DNA of 34,809 nucleotides from Clostridia bacterium (lineage in GTDB: Bacteria; Bacillota_A; Clostridia; Oscillospirales; CAG-382): the NCBI GenBank assembly GCA_017517985.1, contig JAFWWX010000389.1, positions 1 through 34,809 of the forward strand, read 5' to 3'. Below, piece after piece: positions 1-8,391 of this stretch. Each line of letters opens with the position of its first letter. Position 1 is the first letter of the stretch. Below the pieces are notes generated by a model. It saw only the letters and a program-made list of their open reading frames with translations. It searched no databases and was not told the DNA's origin. The position numbers were made by a program, and so were the translations under genes.

Positions 1-383
1 AAAATTGTCGAATATCGCACGATATAGAAAAACGGTGGCGAAAATTATGCAAAACACACAATAACCAATGACAAAAAATGGCAAAAAATAAAAAGAAAAA
101 TTCCTGTAAACTGTTTTTAAAAACAATATATATATTTTTAATATTTTATATCTAAATATAAAAATATAATATATTTAAATATCGATTGCGAATAATAATG
201 CAAAAAACTCAATAATAAGTAAAAAAATATAAACAGATAAATCTGAAAGTGTGTTGTGGTAAGTAAATTTTTGTGCATTTTTTCAAGCACATAACTAATA
301 ATACATATGTTCAGTGCAAATTTTGGCCATAAATATGCTCGTCTTCTTTTTTGCTTGACATGGGTTTCTGGAATCTGACAGCC
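1..383. other. AT-rich non-coding upstream region
   Basis: I see no credible gene here. The stretch is very AT-rich, with A/T runs around 61-240. It contains a perfect 14-bp palindrome at 112-125 (TGTTTTTAAAAACA), which could be an operator or chance in AT-rich DNA. A TTGACA at 355-360 has no matching -10 box at the right spacing. Any upstream gene lies outside the window. Confidence 0.5.
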
Positions 384-412
384 TTGACAAAAAACTGTAA
401 TTATGGTATTAT
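384..412 (+). promoter_or_regulatory. Sigma-A promoter of the ABC/glycan operon
   Basis: A perfect -35 TTGACA (384-389), 17-bp spacer and -10 TATTAT (407-412) with an extended-10 TG at 404-405. This predicts a start near 419 and a 5' leader of about 190 nt before the solute-binding protein. The leader holds small hairpins at 513-529 (AATATC/GATATT) and 562-577. Confidence 0.8.
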
Positions 413-559
413 ATCACTATGAATATTTGCGTCATTTTGCGCCTATTTTCGGGATCTGGCGATTTTATGTGCCGTACTGGAAAATGACTTCCTTCTCTTT
501 TGTGTATTTGGTAATATCGCGGGGATATTATTTATATATATAAATTATAGGAAGATAAA

Positions 560-607
560 ATGCAGAGTGTCGCTCTGTGCAAACTCAAATATAGGGGGAA
601 CAGTTAA
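560..607 (+). CDS. Possible 15-aa leader peptide overlapping the next start
   Basis: A short frame, MQSVALCKLKYRGNS, has an AGGAAG ribosome site (549-554) five bases before its ATG. Its TAA stop overlaps the ATG of the solute-binding gene (TAATG), the layout of translational coupling. A small hairpin (562-577) lies inside the frame. The peptide has no recognised family and no run of a single amino acid that would suggest classic attenuation. It may be fortuitous; the evidence is only the ribosome site and the stop/start overlap. Confidence 0.3.
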   Translation: MQSVALCKLKYRGNS

Positions 608-3600
608 TGAAAATGTCAAAGAACGCAGGACACAGTAAGAGAATAGCGGTATCTTTGTTATCGCTGGCGTTGCTTTCTCAAAGTTTTTTGGGAAGCTTCT
701 GTGCTTTTGCTGCGGACAAGGAGCATCCTGATCTTCAGCTTTCTGCTGAGGAAAGAGCTGCTTTGAAGGAGGAAAGACTTGAGCTTTCTGCAACAAAGCA
801 TAATCTTGATTCTATGTCAGAGATACTCACATCAACAACATACGCAGACTACAATGCAAAAAATGTTAGCAGTAAATATAAGAAAGGTACAAAAACCTGG
901 ACAATAAATGCTGTTGATGCTTATGACGAGGAAACAACAGTAAAATACAATGTTCAGAATTATGATTCTGCAAAGTCGCTGGAAGAAAATGCTTCAACAT
1001 CTATTATTAGTCTTCCTGTTGTAAAGGAGGCGGGCTATGTTGATGGTTGGGATGAACAGTCTCTTCTCACATATGACGACGGCAGAGTTTACTGGAAATT
1101 CACAGTAGAAGAAGCAGGTCTTTATACAATAACTGCAGATTACTTCCCGATTGTGGAAGATAAAGATAACGGTGAAACAATAGGTAACAGAGCTTCGATA
1201 GAACGTATTCTTCTTATCGACAACGAGGTTCTTTTTAACGAAGCACGCTACATAACCTTTGTGAGAAACTGGGTTGAAGATTTTTCCCCCGCAGGATATG
1301 TACAGCCAAAGCAGTTCTGGAAAACAGGTAAGGACATAGTAGATGCAGATAGCGATCCTGCAATTGCCTTTACTGACGAAGAAAAGAATATAAACGGCGG
1401 TAAGTACATAAGAGAGCCCGGAAGATACTTCAAACACGACTATTATAATAATGAAATACGTCCTCAGAAGATAGAGGCTCCGAAACCTATGACAAAGGTA
1501 CTCAGCGATGCTAATGCATTTTATGACGAACCCTTTGAGTTCTATCTTACCGAAGGCGAACATACTCTTGCATTTGACTCATCCCGCGAACCTCTTCTTG
1601 TAAAGAGCTTTACATTTGCTCCGCTTAAGGAGGTTAAGAGTTATAAAGAGTATTCCAAAGAACATAAGTCAGAAAAGCCTGCTGCTACAGATCTTATAGT
1701 TAAGATTGATGCAGAATTTATGACCGCAACCAGTGAACAGGTTATATATCCTCTTAATGACAGAACATCTCCTGTTACAGACCCTCAGAACTCCTCAGCA
1801 ATAAGACTTAACACTATTGGCGGTGAAAAGTGGCAGCTTGCAGGTCAATGGGTTGAGTGGGATTTTGAAGTTCCCGCAGACGGTATGTATTATATCATCC
1901 CGAGATATATGCAGAATATAAACTCAGGTCTTTTCTCCACCAGAAAAGTTTATATTGACGGTGAAGAACCCTTCAAGGAAGCAAGAAGCATAAGATTTGA
2001 ATATTCCGATGAATGGATAACAAGACCTCTTGGCGGTGACGTTGTTGTAGGAAAGAACAATGACGGTACAGACAAGACAGAATATCAGGACTTCAAGTTC
2101 TACCTTACAAAAGGTAAGCACACAATCAAGATGGAAGTTGCTCTTGGTGATATGGGTGATGTTATCCTTAAAATCAACGAGAGTCTTCAGAGAATGAATG
2201 ATTATTACAGAAAGATACTTATGATCACAGGTACTCAGCCTGACTCCTATCTTGACTACAACTTCGACAACCTCATTCCAGATGTACTAAGTGGTATGAG
2301 ATCTGAATATAAGATTCTTTCCGAAGCATCCACAGAGCTTGTTGAGCTTGTAGGTGAAAAGGGAGACCAGTCGGTAACTCTTGATAAAATTGCGTACCTT
2401 CTTGATATAATGGGTAATGACCAGGATAAGGTTGCTGGAAACCTTACAAACTTCAAGTCATATATCGGTACTCTTGGTACCTGGCTCCTTTCAGCAAGAA
2501 ATCAGCCTCTTACTCTTGACTATATACTCATTGTTCCCGCAACAGACGATTACTACTGCCCCAAGGCTAACGCAGGCTTCTTTAAAAATATGAAGCACGA
2601 ATTTGATGCTTTTATGAACTCATTCTTCACAAACTACAATTCTGTAGGCGCGACTGAAGAAGTAGGCGATAACGAAGAAGCTCTTGAAGTGTGGATCACA
2701 ACCGGTCGTGATCAGGCACAGATTATACGCCAGATGGTTTCCGAGTACACAAACGAAGGTGCACTCAGAAATGACCCTGAAGGTTATCCTGCAGTAAATC
2801 TTAAACTCATTGCGGCAGGTACACTCCTTCCCGCAACACTTGCAGGTATGGGACCTGATGTTTCAATGGACGCTGACCCTGTAGGTTACGGTGTAAGAAA
2901 TGCTGTTCTCAACCTTAATGACAGAAACATTCACGAAGCAGTAAACGAAGACGGATCTCCGAAGTATTTCACCCGTGAAGACCTTGACAGGGTAAGGGAA
3001 AGATTTTCTCCTTCTGCGTTTGTTCCGCTGGAAGTATATAACCCCGACTATATTCCTGTTGGCGACGAGCTTGATGAATACTACTCGGTATCCCTTTACG
3101 GACTTCCCGAAACTCAGAGCTTCCCGATGATGTTCTATAGAAAGGACATATTTGCAGAGCTTCAGAATGAGCTTGGCAAGGATGCCGTAAAGATTCCTGA
3201 AACCTGGGACGATCTTTACAGCCTTATCCGTGTATTCTCCGACAAGAATATGGAAATTGGTCTTAACACAAGCCTTATGCAGTACATTATGTATCAGAAT
3301 GATGTACCGTGGTATAAGGGCGAAGATGTAGCAAGTGTAGGTATGGCAACTAACTTTGACTCTGATGAAGCACTTGATGCATTTAAAACAATGTGTGACT
3401 TCTTCACTCAGTATCAGCAGCCGTACACATATGACTTTGCAAACAGATTCAGAACTGGCGAAATGCCTTTAGGTATTGCAGATTACACCACACTTTACAA
3501 CCAGCTTACAGTATTCGCTCCCGAAATCAAGGGACTTTGGGAATTTGTTCAGATTCCCGGTACTCTCAGAACGGGTATTGATGAGAACGGAGAAGAATAT

Positions 3601-4134
3601 AAGTATATTGACCATACTGCTCCTGCAGGTGTAGGTGCAAAGATGATTATGAAGGACACAGACAAGATAAAGGCGGCATGGAATTATCTTGACTGGTGGA
3701 CAAGTGCAGAAATTCAGGGAAGATTCGGTAACGAACAGGTTGCAATAATAGGTACTGCCGCAAAGTATGCAACAGCAAACATTGAGGCACTCCACAGTCA
3801 GTCCTGGTCCTCTGATGAGCTTCGTTCCCTTGATCAGCAGTTCAGCTCACTTGAGGGAACTCCCATGACACCCGGTAACTACATAGTAGCACGTAATCAG
3901 AACTTTGCATTCCTCTCAGTTTACAACGACGGTGTAACACCTTCAGATGCAATGCAGAGCTACATTTCAGACATTAACAAAGAGCTCAGCCGTAAGAGAG
4001 ACGAATATGACTTCCGAATCCAGGAAGAAACCCTTGATGATTATAAGAAGGAACAGGAAGAACGTCTCGGCGTAAAGCTTGATTATCTTGGAGAGCTTGC
4101 GCAGAAAGAAAAAGAAAGAAATGCCGAAAAGTAA
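607..4134 (+). CDS. Giant extracellular solute-binding protein with two N-terminal carbohydrate-module-like repeats
   Basis: This is the binding component of a carbohydrate ABC importer, 1175 aa against about 400-550 for ordinary members. Residues 1-36 form a signal peptide with an AFA|A-type cleavage site. The only nearby Cys (C32, in GSFCAF) does not form a lipobox, so no lipid anchor is visible. Two similar beta-rich modules follow, about residues 140-340 and 365-525. Both contain an aromatic 'V.W.F.V...G.Y' strand, an 'IDNEVLFNEAR'/'IDGEEPFKEAR' strand and a terminal 'F.FYLT.G.HT' strand, which suggests an internal duplication of a CBM-like jelly roll. A helical linker (525-630) leads to the solute-binding fold (about 690-1130), with typical features such as 'FYRKDIF', 'PETWDDLYSLIRVF' and 'AAWNYLDWWTSAEIQ'. 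The C-terminus is charged and probably coiled. Start: ATG after AGGGGGA (593-599). It is first in an operon with four permeases. The ligand is unknown, probably an oligosaccharide. Confidence 0.88.
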   Translation: MKMSKNAGHSKRIAVSLLSLALLSQSFLGSFCAFAADKEHPDLQLSAEERAALKEERLELSATKHNLDSMSEILTSTTYADYNAKNVSSKYKKGTKTWTINAVDAYDEETTVKYNVQNYDSAKSLEENASTSIISLPVVKEAGYVDGWDEQSLLTYDDGRVYWKFTVEEAGLYTITADYFPIVEDKDNGETIGNRASIERILLIDNEVLFNEARYITFVRNWVEDFSPAGYVQPKQFWKTGKDIVDADSDPAIAFTDEEKNINGGKYIREPGRYFKHDYYNNEIRPQKIEAPKPMTKVLSDANAFYDEPFEFYLTEGEHTLAFDSSREPLLVKSFTFAPLKEVKSYKEYSKEHKSEKPAATDLIVKIDAEFMTATSEQVIYPLNDRTSPVTDPQNSSAIRLNTIGGEKWQLAGQWVEWDFEVPADGMYYIIPRYMQNINSGLFSTRKVYIDGEEPFKEARSIRFEYSDEWITRPLGGDVVVGKNNDGTDKTEYQDFKFYLTKGKHTIKMEVALGDMGDVILKINESLQRMNDYYRKILMITGTQPDSYLDYNFDNLIPDVLSGMRSEYKILSEASTELVELVGEKGDQSVTLDKIAYLLDIMGNDQDKVAGNLTNFKSYIGTLGTWLLSARNQPLTLDYILIVPATDDYYCPKANAGFFKNMKHEFDAFMNSFFTNYNSVGATEEVGDNEEALEVWITTGRDQAQIIRQMVSEYTNEGALRNDPEGYPAVNLKLIAAGTLLPATLAGMGPDVSMDADPVGYGVRNAVLNLNDRNIHEAVNEDGSPKYFTREDLDRVRERFSPSAFVPLEVYNPDYIPVGDELDEYYSVSLYGLPETQSFPMMFYRKDIFAELQNELGKDAVKIPETWDDLYSLIRVFSDKNMEIGLNTSLMQYIMYQNDVPWYKGEDVASVGMATNFDSDEALDAFKTMCDFFTQYQQPYTYDFANRFRTGEMPLGIADYTTLYNQLTVFAPEIKGLWEFVQIPGTLRTGIDENGEEYKYIDHTAPAGVGAKMIMKDTDKIKAAWNYLDWWTSAEIQGRFGNEQVAIIGTAAKYATANIEALHSQSWSSDELRSLDQQFSSLEGTPMTPGNYIVARNQNFAFLSVYNDGVTPSDAMQSYISDINKELSRKRDEYDFRIQEETLDDYKKEQEERLGVKLDYLGELAQKEKERNAEK

Positions 4135-4170
4135 GCATTTCAACTGAAAATAATTTGTATGAAGGAGTTA

Positions 4171-4218
4171 ATGCGTGCATTTGAAACTTCTTTACAGAAA
4201 AACATTTGCACGCTGTGA
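4171..4218 (+). CDS. Possible 15-aa leader ORF between binding protein and permease
   Basis: MRAFETSLQKNICTL follows AAGGAG (4162-4167), but with only three bases of spacing, shorter than usual. The frame lies almost exactly within the inverted repeat 4173-4179/4207-4213. It resembles the leader frame before the binding protein only in length and position. Low confidence. Confidence 0.2.
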   Translation: MRAFETSLQKNICTL

Positions 4219-4231
4219 CATTTTACCCGGT
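4173..4231 (+). promoter_or_regulatory. Two stem-loops between binding protein and permease genes
   Basis: GCGTGCA (4173-4179) pairs with TGCACGC (4207-4213). Downstream, CATTTTAC pairs with GTAAAATG around a three-base loop, just before 4240. Neither is followed by a T-run, so they are not simple terminators. Stem-loops after a binding-protein gene often protect the upstream mRNA or partly stop transcription, giving more binding protein than permease. That role is inferred by analogy with malE-malF. Confidence 0.5.
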
Positions 4232-4268
4232 AAAATGCTCCAACTAAAGAAACAAAGGAGTGAAACTA

Positions 4269-5225
4269 ATGTCTGAAAAGACGCTCGAGAAGAAGATGCC
4301 GAAGCCGAAGCTCAGAAAAGATATGACAAAGCTTCAGTGGACTCTTCGTAATATGAAAGTGAACTGGCGCGGTTATGTTATGGTAGCCCCCTACTATATC
4401 ATCTTCCTTACATTTACAGTTGTGCCGGTTATACTTTCGCTGTTCCTCAGCCTTACAAACTTTAATATGCTTGAAATGCCTAAAATAGTAGGTCTCGACA
4501 ACTACATAAGGCTTATTCTTGACGACGATATATTTCTTCTCGCAATACAGAACACGCTTATATTTGCAACAATGACAGGTCCGTTTTCGTATCTGCTTTC
4601 ACTGTTGTTTGCGTGGTTCATTAACGAGCTTACCCCGAAGCTTCGTTCGTTCGTAACACTTATATTCTATGCACCCTCGATTTCCGGTCAGGTTTACCTC
4701 ATATGGCAGGTACTCTTCTCCGGTGACCAGTATGGTTATGTAAATGGTATTCTTATGAAGATGGGCATAATCAATTCGCCGATACTCTGGTTCTCGGATG
4801 CTGATTACATTATGCCTCTTGTTATCGTGGTTGCCCTCTGGACATCACTTGGTACATCCTTCCTTTCATTTATTGCCGGATTCCAGGTTGTTGACAAGTC
4901 CCTTTATGAGGCAGCGGCAGTTGACGGTATCAAAAACAGATGGCAGGAGCTTTGGTTTGTAACTCTTCCCACAATGAAAAACCAGATGATGTTTGCTGCT
5001 GTTATGTCTATCACAAGCTCCTTCGGCTTCGGTGCGATTATTACAGCATTGTGTGGATTCCCGTCTCCTAACTACTGTGCGTGGACAATCATGCACCACC
5101 TTGAAGACTATGGTAATCAGCGTTGGGAAGTCGGATATGCATCGGCAATTGCAACAATTCTCTTTATTATACAGATTGGTGCAAATACGCTTATAAACAA
5201 AATGTTGTCGAAGGTAGGTAAGTGA
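4269..5225 (+). CDS. Sugar ABC transporter permease (MalF/UgpA type), pair 1
   Basis: An inner-membrane channel subunit of a CUT1-type carbohydrate ABC importer, 318 aa. After a basic N-terminus come about six hydrophobic helices. The ATPase-docking EAA loop is clear near the C-terminal third: 'EAAAVDGIKNRWQELWFVTLP'-like, with the conserved E-A-A, D-G and L-P. The N-terminal 'APYYIIFLTFTVVPVILSLFLS' helix is typical of the UgpA/MalF branch. The start is the ATG at 4269, eight bases after AAAGGAG. A GTG at 4260 overlaps that ribosome site and is rejected. It is followed one base after its stop by its partner permease. No ATPase gene is present in the operon. Confidence 0.9.
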   Translation: MSEKTLEKKMPKPKLRKDMTKLQWTLRNMKVNWRGYVMVAPYYIIFLTFTVVPVILSLFLSLTNFNMLEMPKIVGLDNYIRLILDDDIFLLAIQNTLIFATMTGPFSYLLSLLFAWFINELTPKLRSFVTLIFYAPSISGQVYLIWQVLFSGDQYGYVNGILMKMGIINSPILWFSDADYIMPLVIVVALWTSLGTSFLSFIAGFQVVDKSLYEAAAVDGIKNRWQELWFVTLPTMKNQMMFAAVMSITSSFGFGAIITALCGFPSPNYCAWTIMHHLEDYGNQRWEVGYASAIATILFIIQIGANTLINKMLSKVGK

Positions 5226-5226
5226 T

Positions 5227-6096
5227 ATGAAAAAAATAAGATTCAAAAAAAGTCATCGTCTTAACCGATCTGCCGCCGGCGATATGGGTATTAACATACT
5301 TCTCTTACTTTTTGGTGTGTTTATGTTTTTGCCTATGGTTTATGCAATATCACAGTCATTGAAGCCTCTGGATGAGCTTTGGATGTTCCCGCCGAGATTC
5401 TTTGTAAGAAGCCCTACATTTAAGAACTTCTCAGATCTCTTTAAACTTATGAGTACATCCTGGGTCCCGTTCTCAAGATACATATTCAATACTGCACTTG
5501 TTGCAGTAGGTGGTACCTTTGGTCATCTGTTTATAGCGTCAATGGCATCCTATGCACTGACTAAGATTCCGTTCCCCGGAAGAAGGGGTATGTTCCAGCT
5601 TGTTCAGAAGTCCCTTATGTTCCATCAGACAGTTGCAGCCATTTCAAACTATATCATTATGTCTGCTCTCGGATGGATTGATACATACTGGGCGCTTATC
5701 ATACCTGCTTTCGGAAGTACACTTGGTCTCTACCTTATGAAGCAGTTTATGGAAACTTCAGTTCCTGATTCAGTACTTGAATCGGCAAGACTAGACGGTG
5801 CCGGAGAACTTCTAATATACTGGAAAATAGTAATGCCTATGGTTAAGCCTGCGTGGCTTACACTTATAGTTTACTCATTCCAGGGTCTTTGGAATACGGG
5901 TACATCCGCATATATCTATTCCGAAGAACTCAAGACATTCAACTACGCAATTCAGCAGATTCTAGCCGGCGGTATTGCACGTACCGGTGCTGCTGCAGCG
6001 TCTACAGTTATTATGATGCTTGTTCCTATTACTGTATTTGTTATTACACAGAGCAATATTATTGAAACAATGGCATCGTCCGGTATGAAAGACTAA
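5227..6096 (+). CDS. Carbohydrate ABC transporter permease (MalG/UgpE type), pair 1
   Basis: The second channel subunit of the first permease pair, 289 aa with about six membrane helices. The EAA loop reads 'ESARLDGAGELLIYWKIVMP', keeping the D-G-A and the terminal I-x-x-P pattern. The N-terminal 'SQSLKPLDELWMFPPRFF' and 'TFKNFSDLF' stretches match the MalG-branch pattern, where a helix is followed by an extracytoplasmic segment. The ATG lies one base after the stop of the upstream permease, so the two are probably translationally coupled. The C-terminus 'QSNIIETMASSGMKD' is typical of this branch. The substrate is unknown. Confidence 0.9.
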   Translation: MKKIRFKKSHRLNRSAAGDMGINILLLLFGVFMFLPMVYAISQSLKPLDELWMFPPRFFVRSPTFKNFSDLFKLMSTSWVPFSRYIFNTALVAVGGTFGHLFIASMASYALTKIPFPGRRGMFQLVQKSLMFHQTVAAISNYIIMSALGWIDTYWALIIPAFGSTLGLYLMKQFMETSVPDSVLESARLDGAGELLIYWKIVMPMVKPAWLTLIVYSFQGLWNTGTSAYIYSEELKTFNYAIQQILAGGIARTGAAAASTVIMMLVPITVFVITQSNIIETMASSGMKD

Positions 6097-6110
6097 GGAG
6101 GGGAGAAAGA

Positions 6111-8372
6111 ATGAAAAATATAAAAAGAATATTACTCCTTATTGTATGTTTTACAGTCATACTCGGATGTATGCCTGCGAATGCAATAATTCCTTATTCC
6201 ACATACACCTATGACATAGACGGCCAGTATATGGAATCTCCTCATGCGTATGTGCCATATGAGGTTATTGATCAGGAATTTCTTGGAGTTTCACTTACAG
6301 ACCCCACTGACTTTTGTGTAGATTTTGAAAAGAATATCTATATTTCTGACAAGGGTACATCCGGCGGTTCAGTGCTTATTCTTGACGAGCATTTTAAAGT
6401 AATAGGCAGAATTGATAAGTATACAAATGAGTGGGGCGTTCCGGAACAGATAGTTTCTCCTGCGGCTGTGTTTGTAACACCTACCCGCGCAGAGGATTAT
6501 CTTGAAGGCGACGATGCTCTTAACAAAAAGACACTTTATGTATGTGACTCAACACAAAACAGAATCCTTGTGTTTGATGTGACAAATGTTGACCCAGAAC
6601 TTACAGTTGAAGAAAATGCATCAAATATCGCATTTGAAACAACAATCCGTCAGCCTGAATCCGATGTGTTTGCAGAAGGTCATATCTTTAGACCCGTTGC
6701 GGTTGCAGTTGATAAGGTTGGCAGAGTATATTCAGTCGGTGAATTGACACATCAGGGTATTATATCCATGAACAACGACGGGTCCTTCTTTGGATTCCTT
6801 GGCGCACAGACACAGGAAACTTCCTTTGTTGATATTATCTGGAGAGCTTTCCAGACTGAAGAACAGAGAAGAAACTCTGTAAAAACAGTATCAACTGAGT
6901 ACAACAATATAAACATTGACGGAGATGGCTTCGTATATGCCACTACATCTACAATTCCCAGTGAACAGCAGATGCAGGCAATTACCAGTAAGGATAAAAG
7001 CGGTACATACGCACCCGTTAAGAAGCTTTCCCCGAATGGTGACGATGTTATGAAGCGTAACGGGTTCTACCCGCCCTCCGGTGAAGTTACAGTTGCGGAG
7101 ATTGTAACCGATAAGGAGATTCCGCACGGTGCTTCAGTAATAACAGACGTTGCCCTTGGACCGAATGGTACCTGGTCCATTATTGACGAAAACAGATCAA
7201 GAGTATTTACATACGACGAAGAAGGAAGACTTCTTTACGCATTTGGCGACAAAGGCAATCAGCTTGGTAATATAAAAAAACTTGCAGCTATAGAATATCA
7301 CGGAAATAATCTTCTTTTACTTGACAGTGAAAACAAGAACATTACAGTGTTTAAGCGCACATCCTACGGTGATGCACTTAATGATGCAATTGTTGCAAAC
7401 ATTGAAAGAAGATATACAGACGCTGAAAAACTTTGGCAGGATATTCTCCAGCTCAACTCCAACTTTGATATGTCCTATATAGGTATTGGAAAGAGCCTTT
7501 ACAGAGAAGCTTCCACACTTAGCGATGACGACCCTAGAAAAGTAGAACTTTTCAAGGAAGCTATGCTCAACTACGAATACGCATACGATACAGCAAACTG
7601 GTCTGATTGTTTCCAGGATCTGAGAAAAATATGGATTAAAAAGTATATTATTCTTATTCCGATTGTTGTAATTGCAGTTTGTATACTTATGAGCAAGTTC
7701 ATGAAGGTTGTAGGTAAGACAAATAAGAAGGAAGAAGTTGTTAAAAAGAACAGAACACTCTGGAGTGAATTCTGTTATGGCTTCCATGTAATGTTCCATC
7801 CCTTTGACGGATTCTATGATATTAAGCACGAATACCGAGCCTCTGTTAAGGGTGCACTTCTTATCTTTGCATTTACAGTTGTAGCATTTATTTATCAGTC
7901 AATTGGTCAGGGTTATGTAATGAACCCCGTTCCCGGTGACGTTTCAATTATTATGTCGGTTGCATCCATAGCACTCCCTGTTGTCCTCTGGACAGTAGCA
8001 AACTGGTGTCTTACAACACTGTTTGACGGCGAAGGTAGCATCCGTGACATATTTATCGCAACTTGCTACTCACTGTTCCCGCTTCCTGCAATTATCATTC
8101 TTACAACACTTTATTCCAACTTTATTACAGCATCCGAAATCGGATTTGTAACACTCTTTATTGGTTTGGGCTACTTCTGGGTAGGCTTCCTGCTGTTCTT
8201 CGGCATGATGACTATTCACGACTACAGCCTTCTTAAAAATGTACTTACTTGTATCGCATCCATTGTTGGTATGGCAATCATTATGTTCCTTGGGGTACTC
8301 TTCTCGAGTCTTATCGGAAAGATTTTCTCCTTTATATACAACATAGTTCTTGAATTGTCGTACCGAACATAA
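6111..8372 (+). CDS. Secreted NHL-like propeller / TPR / Yip1-domain membrane fusion protein
   Basis: A 753-aa protein of three parts. Residues 1-25 are a signal sequence, with a lipobox-like ILGC (Cys20) and an alternative ANA cleavage site. About 45-420 contain repeated blade-like units ('NIYISDKGTSGGSVLILD', 'LYVCDSTQNRILVFD', 'GPNGTWSIIDENRSRVFTY'), typical of NHL/six-bladed propellers. About 430-500 look like TPR helices ('YTDAEKLWQDILQLN'). A membrane helix at about 508-528 and a C-terminal Yip1-type domain with about five helices (550-745) complete the protein. The ribosome site AAGGAGGGG is strong. It sits between the permease pair and the glycan-active protein, so it may be a membrane scaffold or sensor for the importer. 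Domain calls come from pattern; the function is not known. Confidence 0.75.
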   Translation: MKNIKRILLLIVCFTVILGCMPANAIIPYSTYTYDIDGQYMESPHAYVPYEVIDQEFLGVSLTDPTDFCVDFEKNIYISDKGTSGGSVLILDEHFKVIGRIDKYTNEWGVPEQIVSPAAVFVTPTRAEDYLEGDDALNKKTLYVCDSTQNRILVFDVTNVDPELTVEENASNIAFETTIRQPESDVFAEGHIFRPVAVAVDKVGRVYSVGELTHQGIISMNNDGSFFGFLGAQTQETSFVDIIWRAFQTEEQRRNSVKTVSTEYNNINIDGDGFVYATTSTIPSEQQMQAITSKDKSGTYAPVKKLSPNGDDVMKRNGFYPPSGEVTVAEIVTDKEIPHGASVITDVALGPNGTWSIIDENRSRVFTYDEEGRLLYAFGDKGNQLGNIKKLAAIEYHGNNLLLLDSENKNITVFKRTSYGDALNDAIVANIERRYTDAEKLWQDILQLNSNFDMSYIGIGKSLYREASTLSDDDPRKVELFKEAMLNYEYAYDTANWSDCFQDLRKIWIKKYIILIPIVVIAVCILMSKFMKVVGKTNKKEEVVKKNRTLWSEFCYGFHVMFHPFDGFYDIKHEYRASVKGALLIFAFTVVAFIYQSIGQGYVMNPVPGDVSIIMSVASIALPVVLWTVANWCLTTLFDGEGSIRDIFIATCYSLFPLPAIIILTTLYSNFITASEIGFVTLFIGLGYFWVGFLLFFGMMTIHDYSLLKNVLTCIASIVGMAIIMFLGVLFSSLIGKIFSFIYNIVLELSYRT

Positions 8373-8391
8373 GGAAAGGGGAGGTATAAAA

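Noticed and set aside
994..1563. 189-aa frame on the minus strand within the binding protein gene
   Set aside because: It is opposite a clear gene with protein-like motifs, has no ribosome site, and its sequence is low in expected codon patterns. It is a shadow frame.
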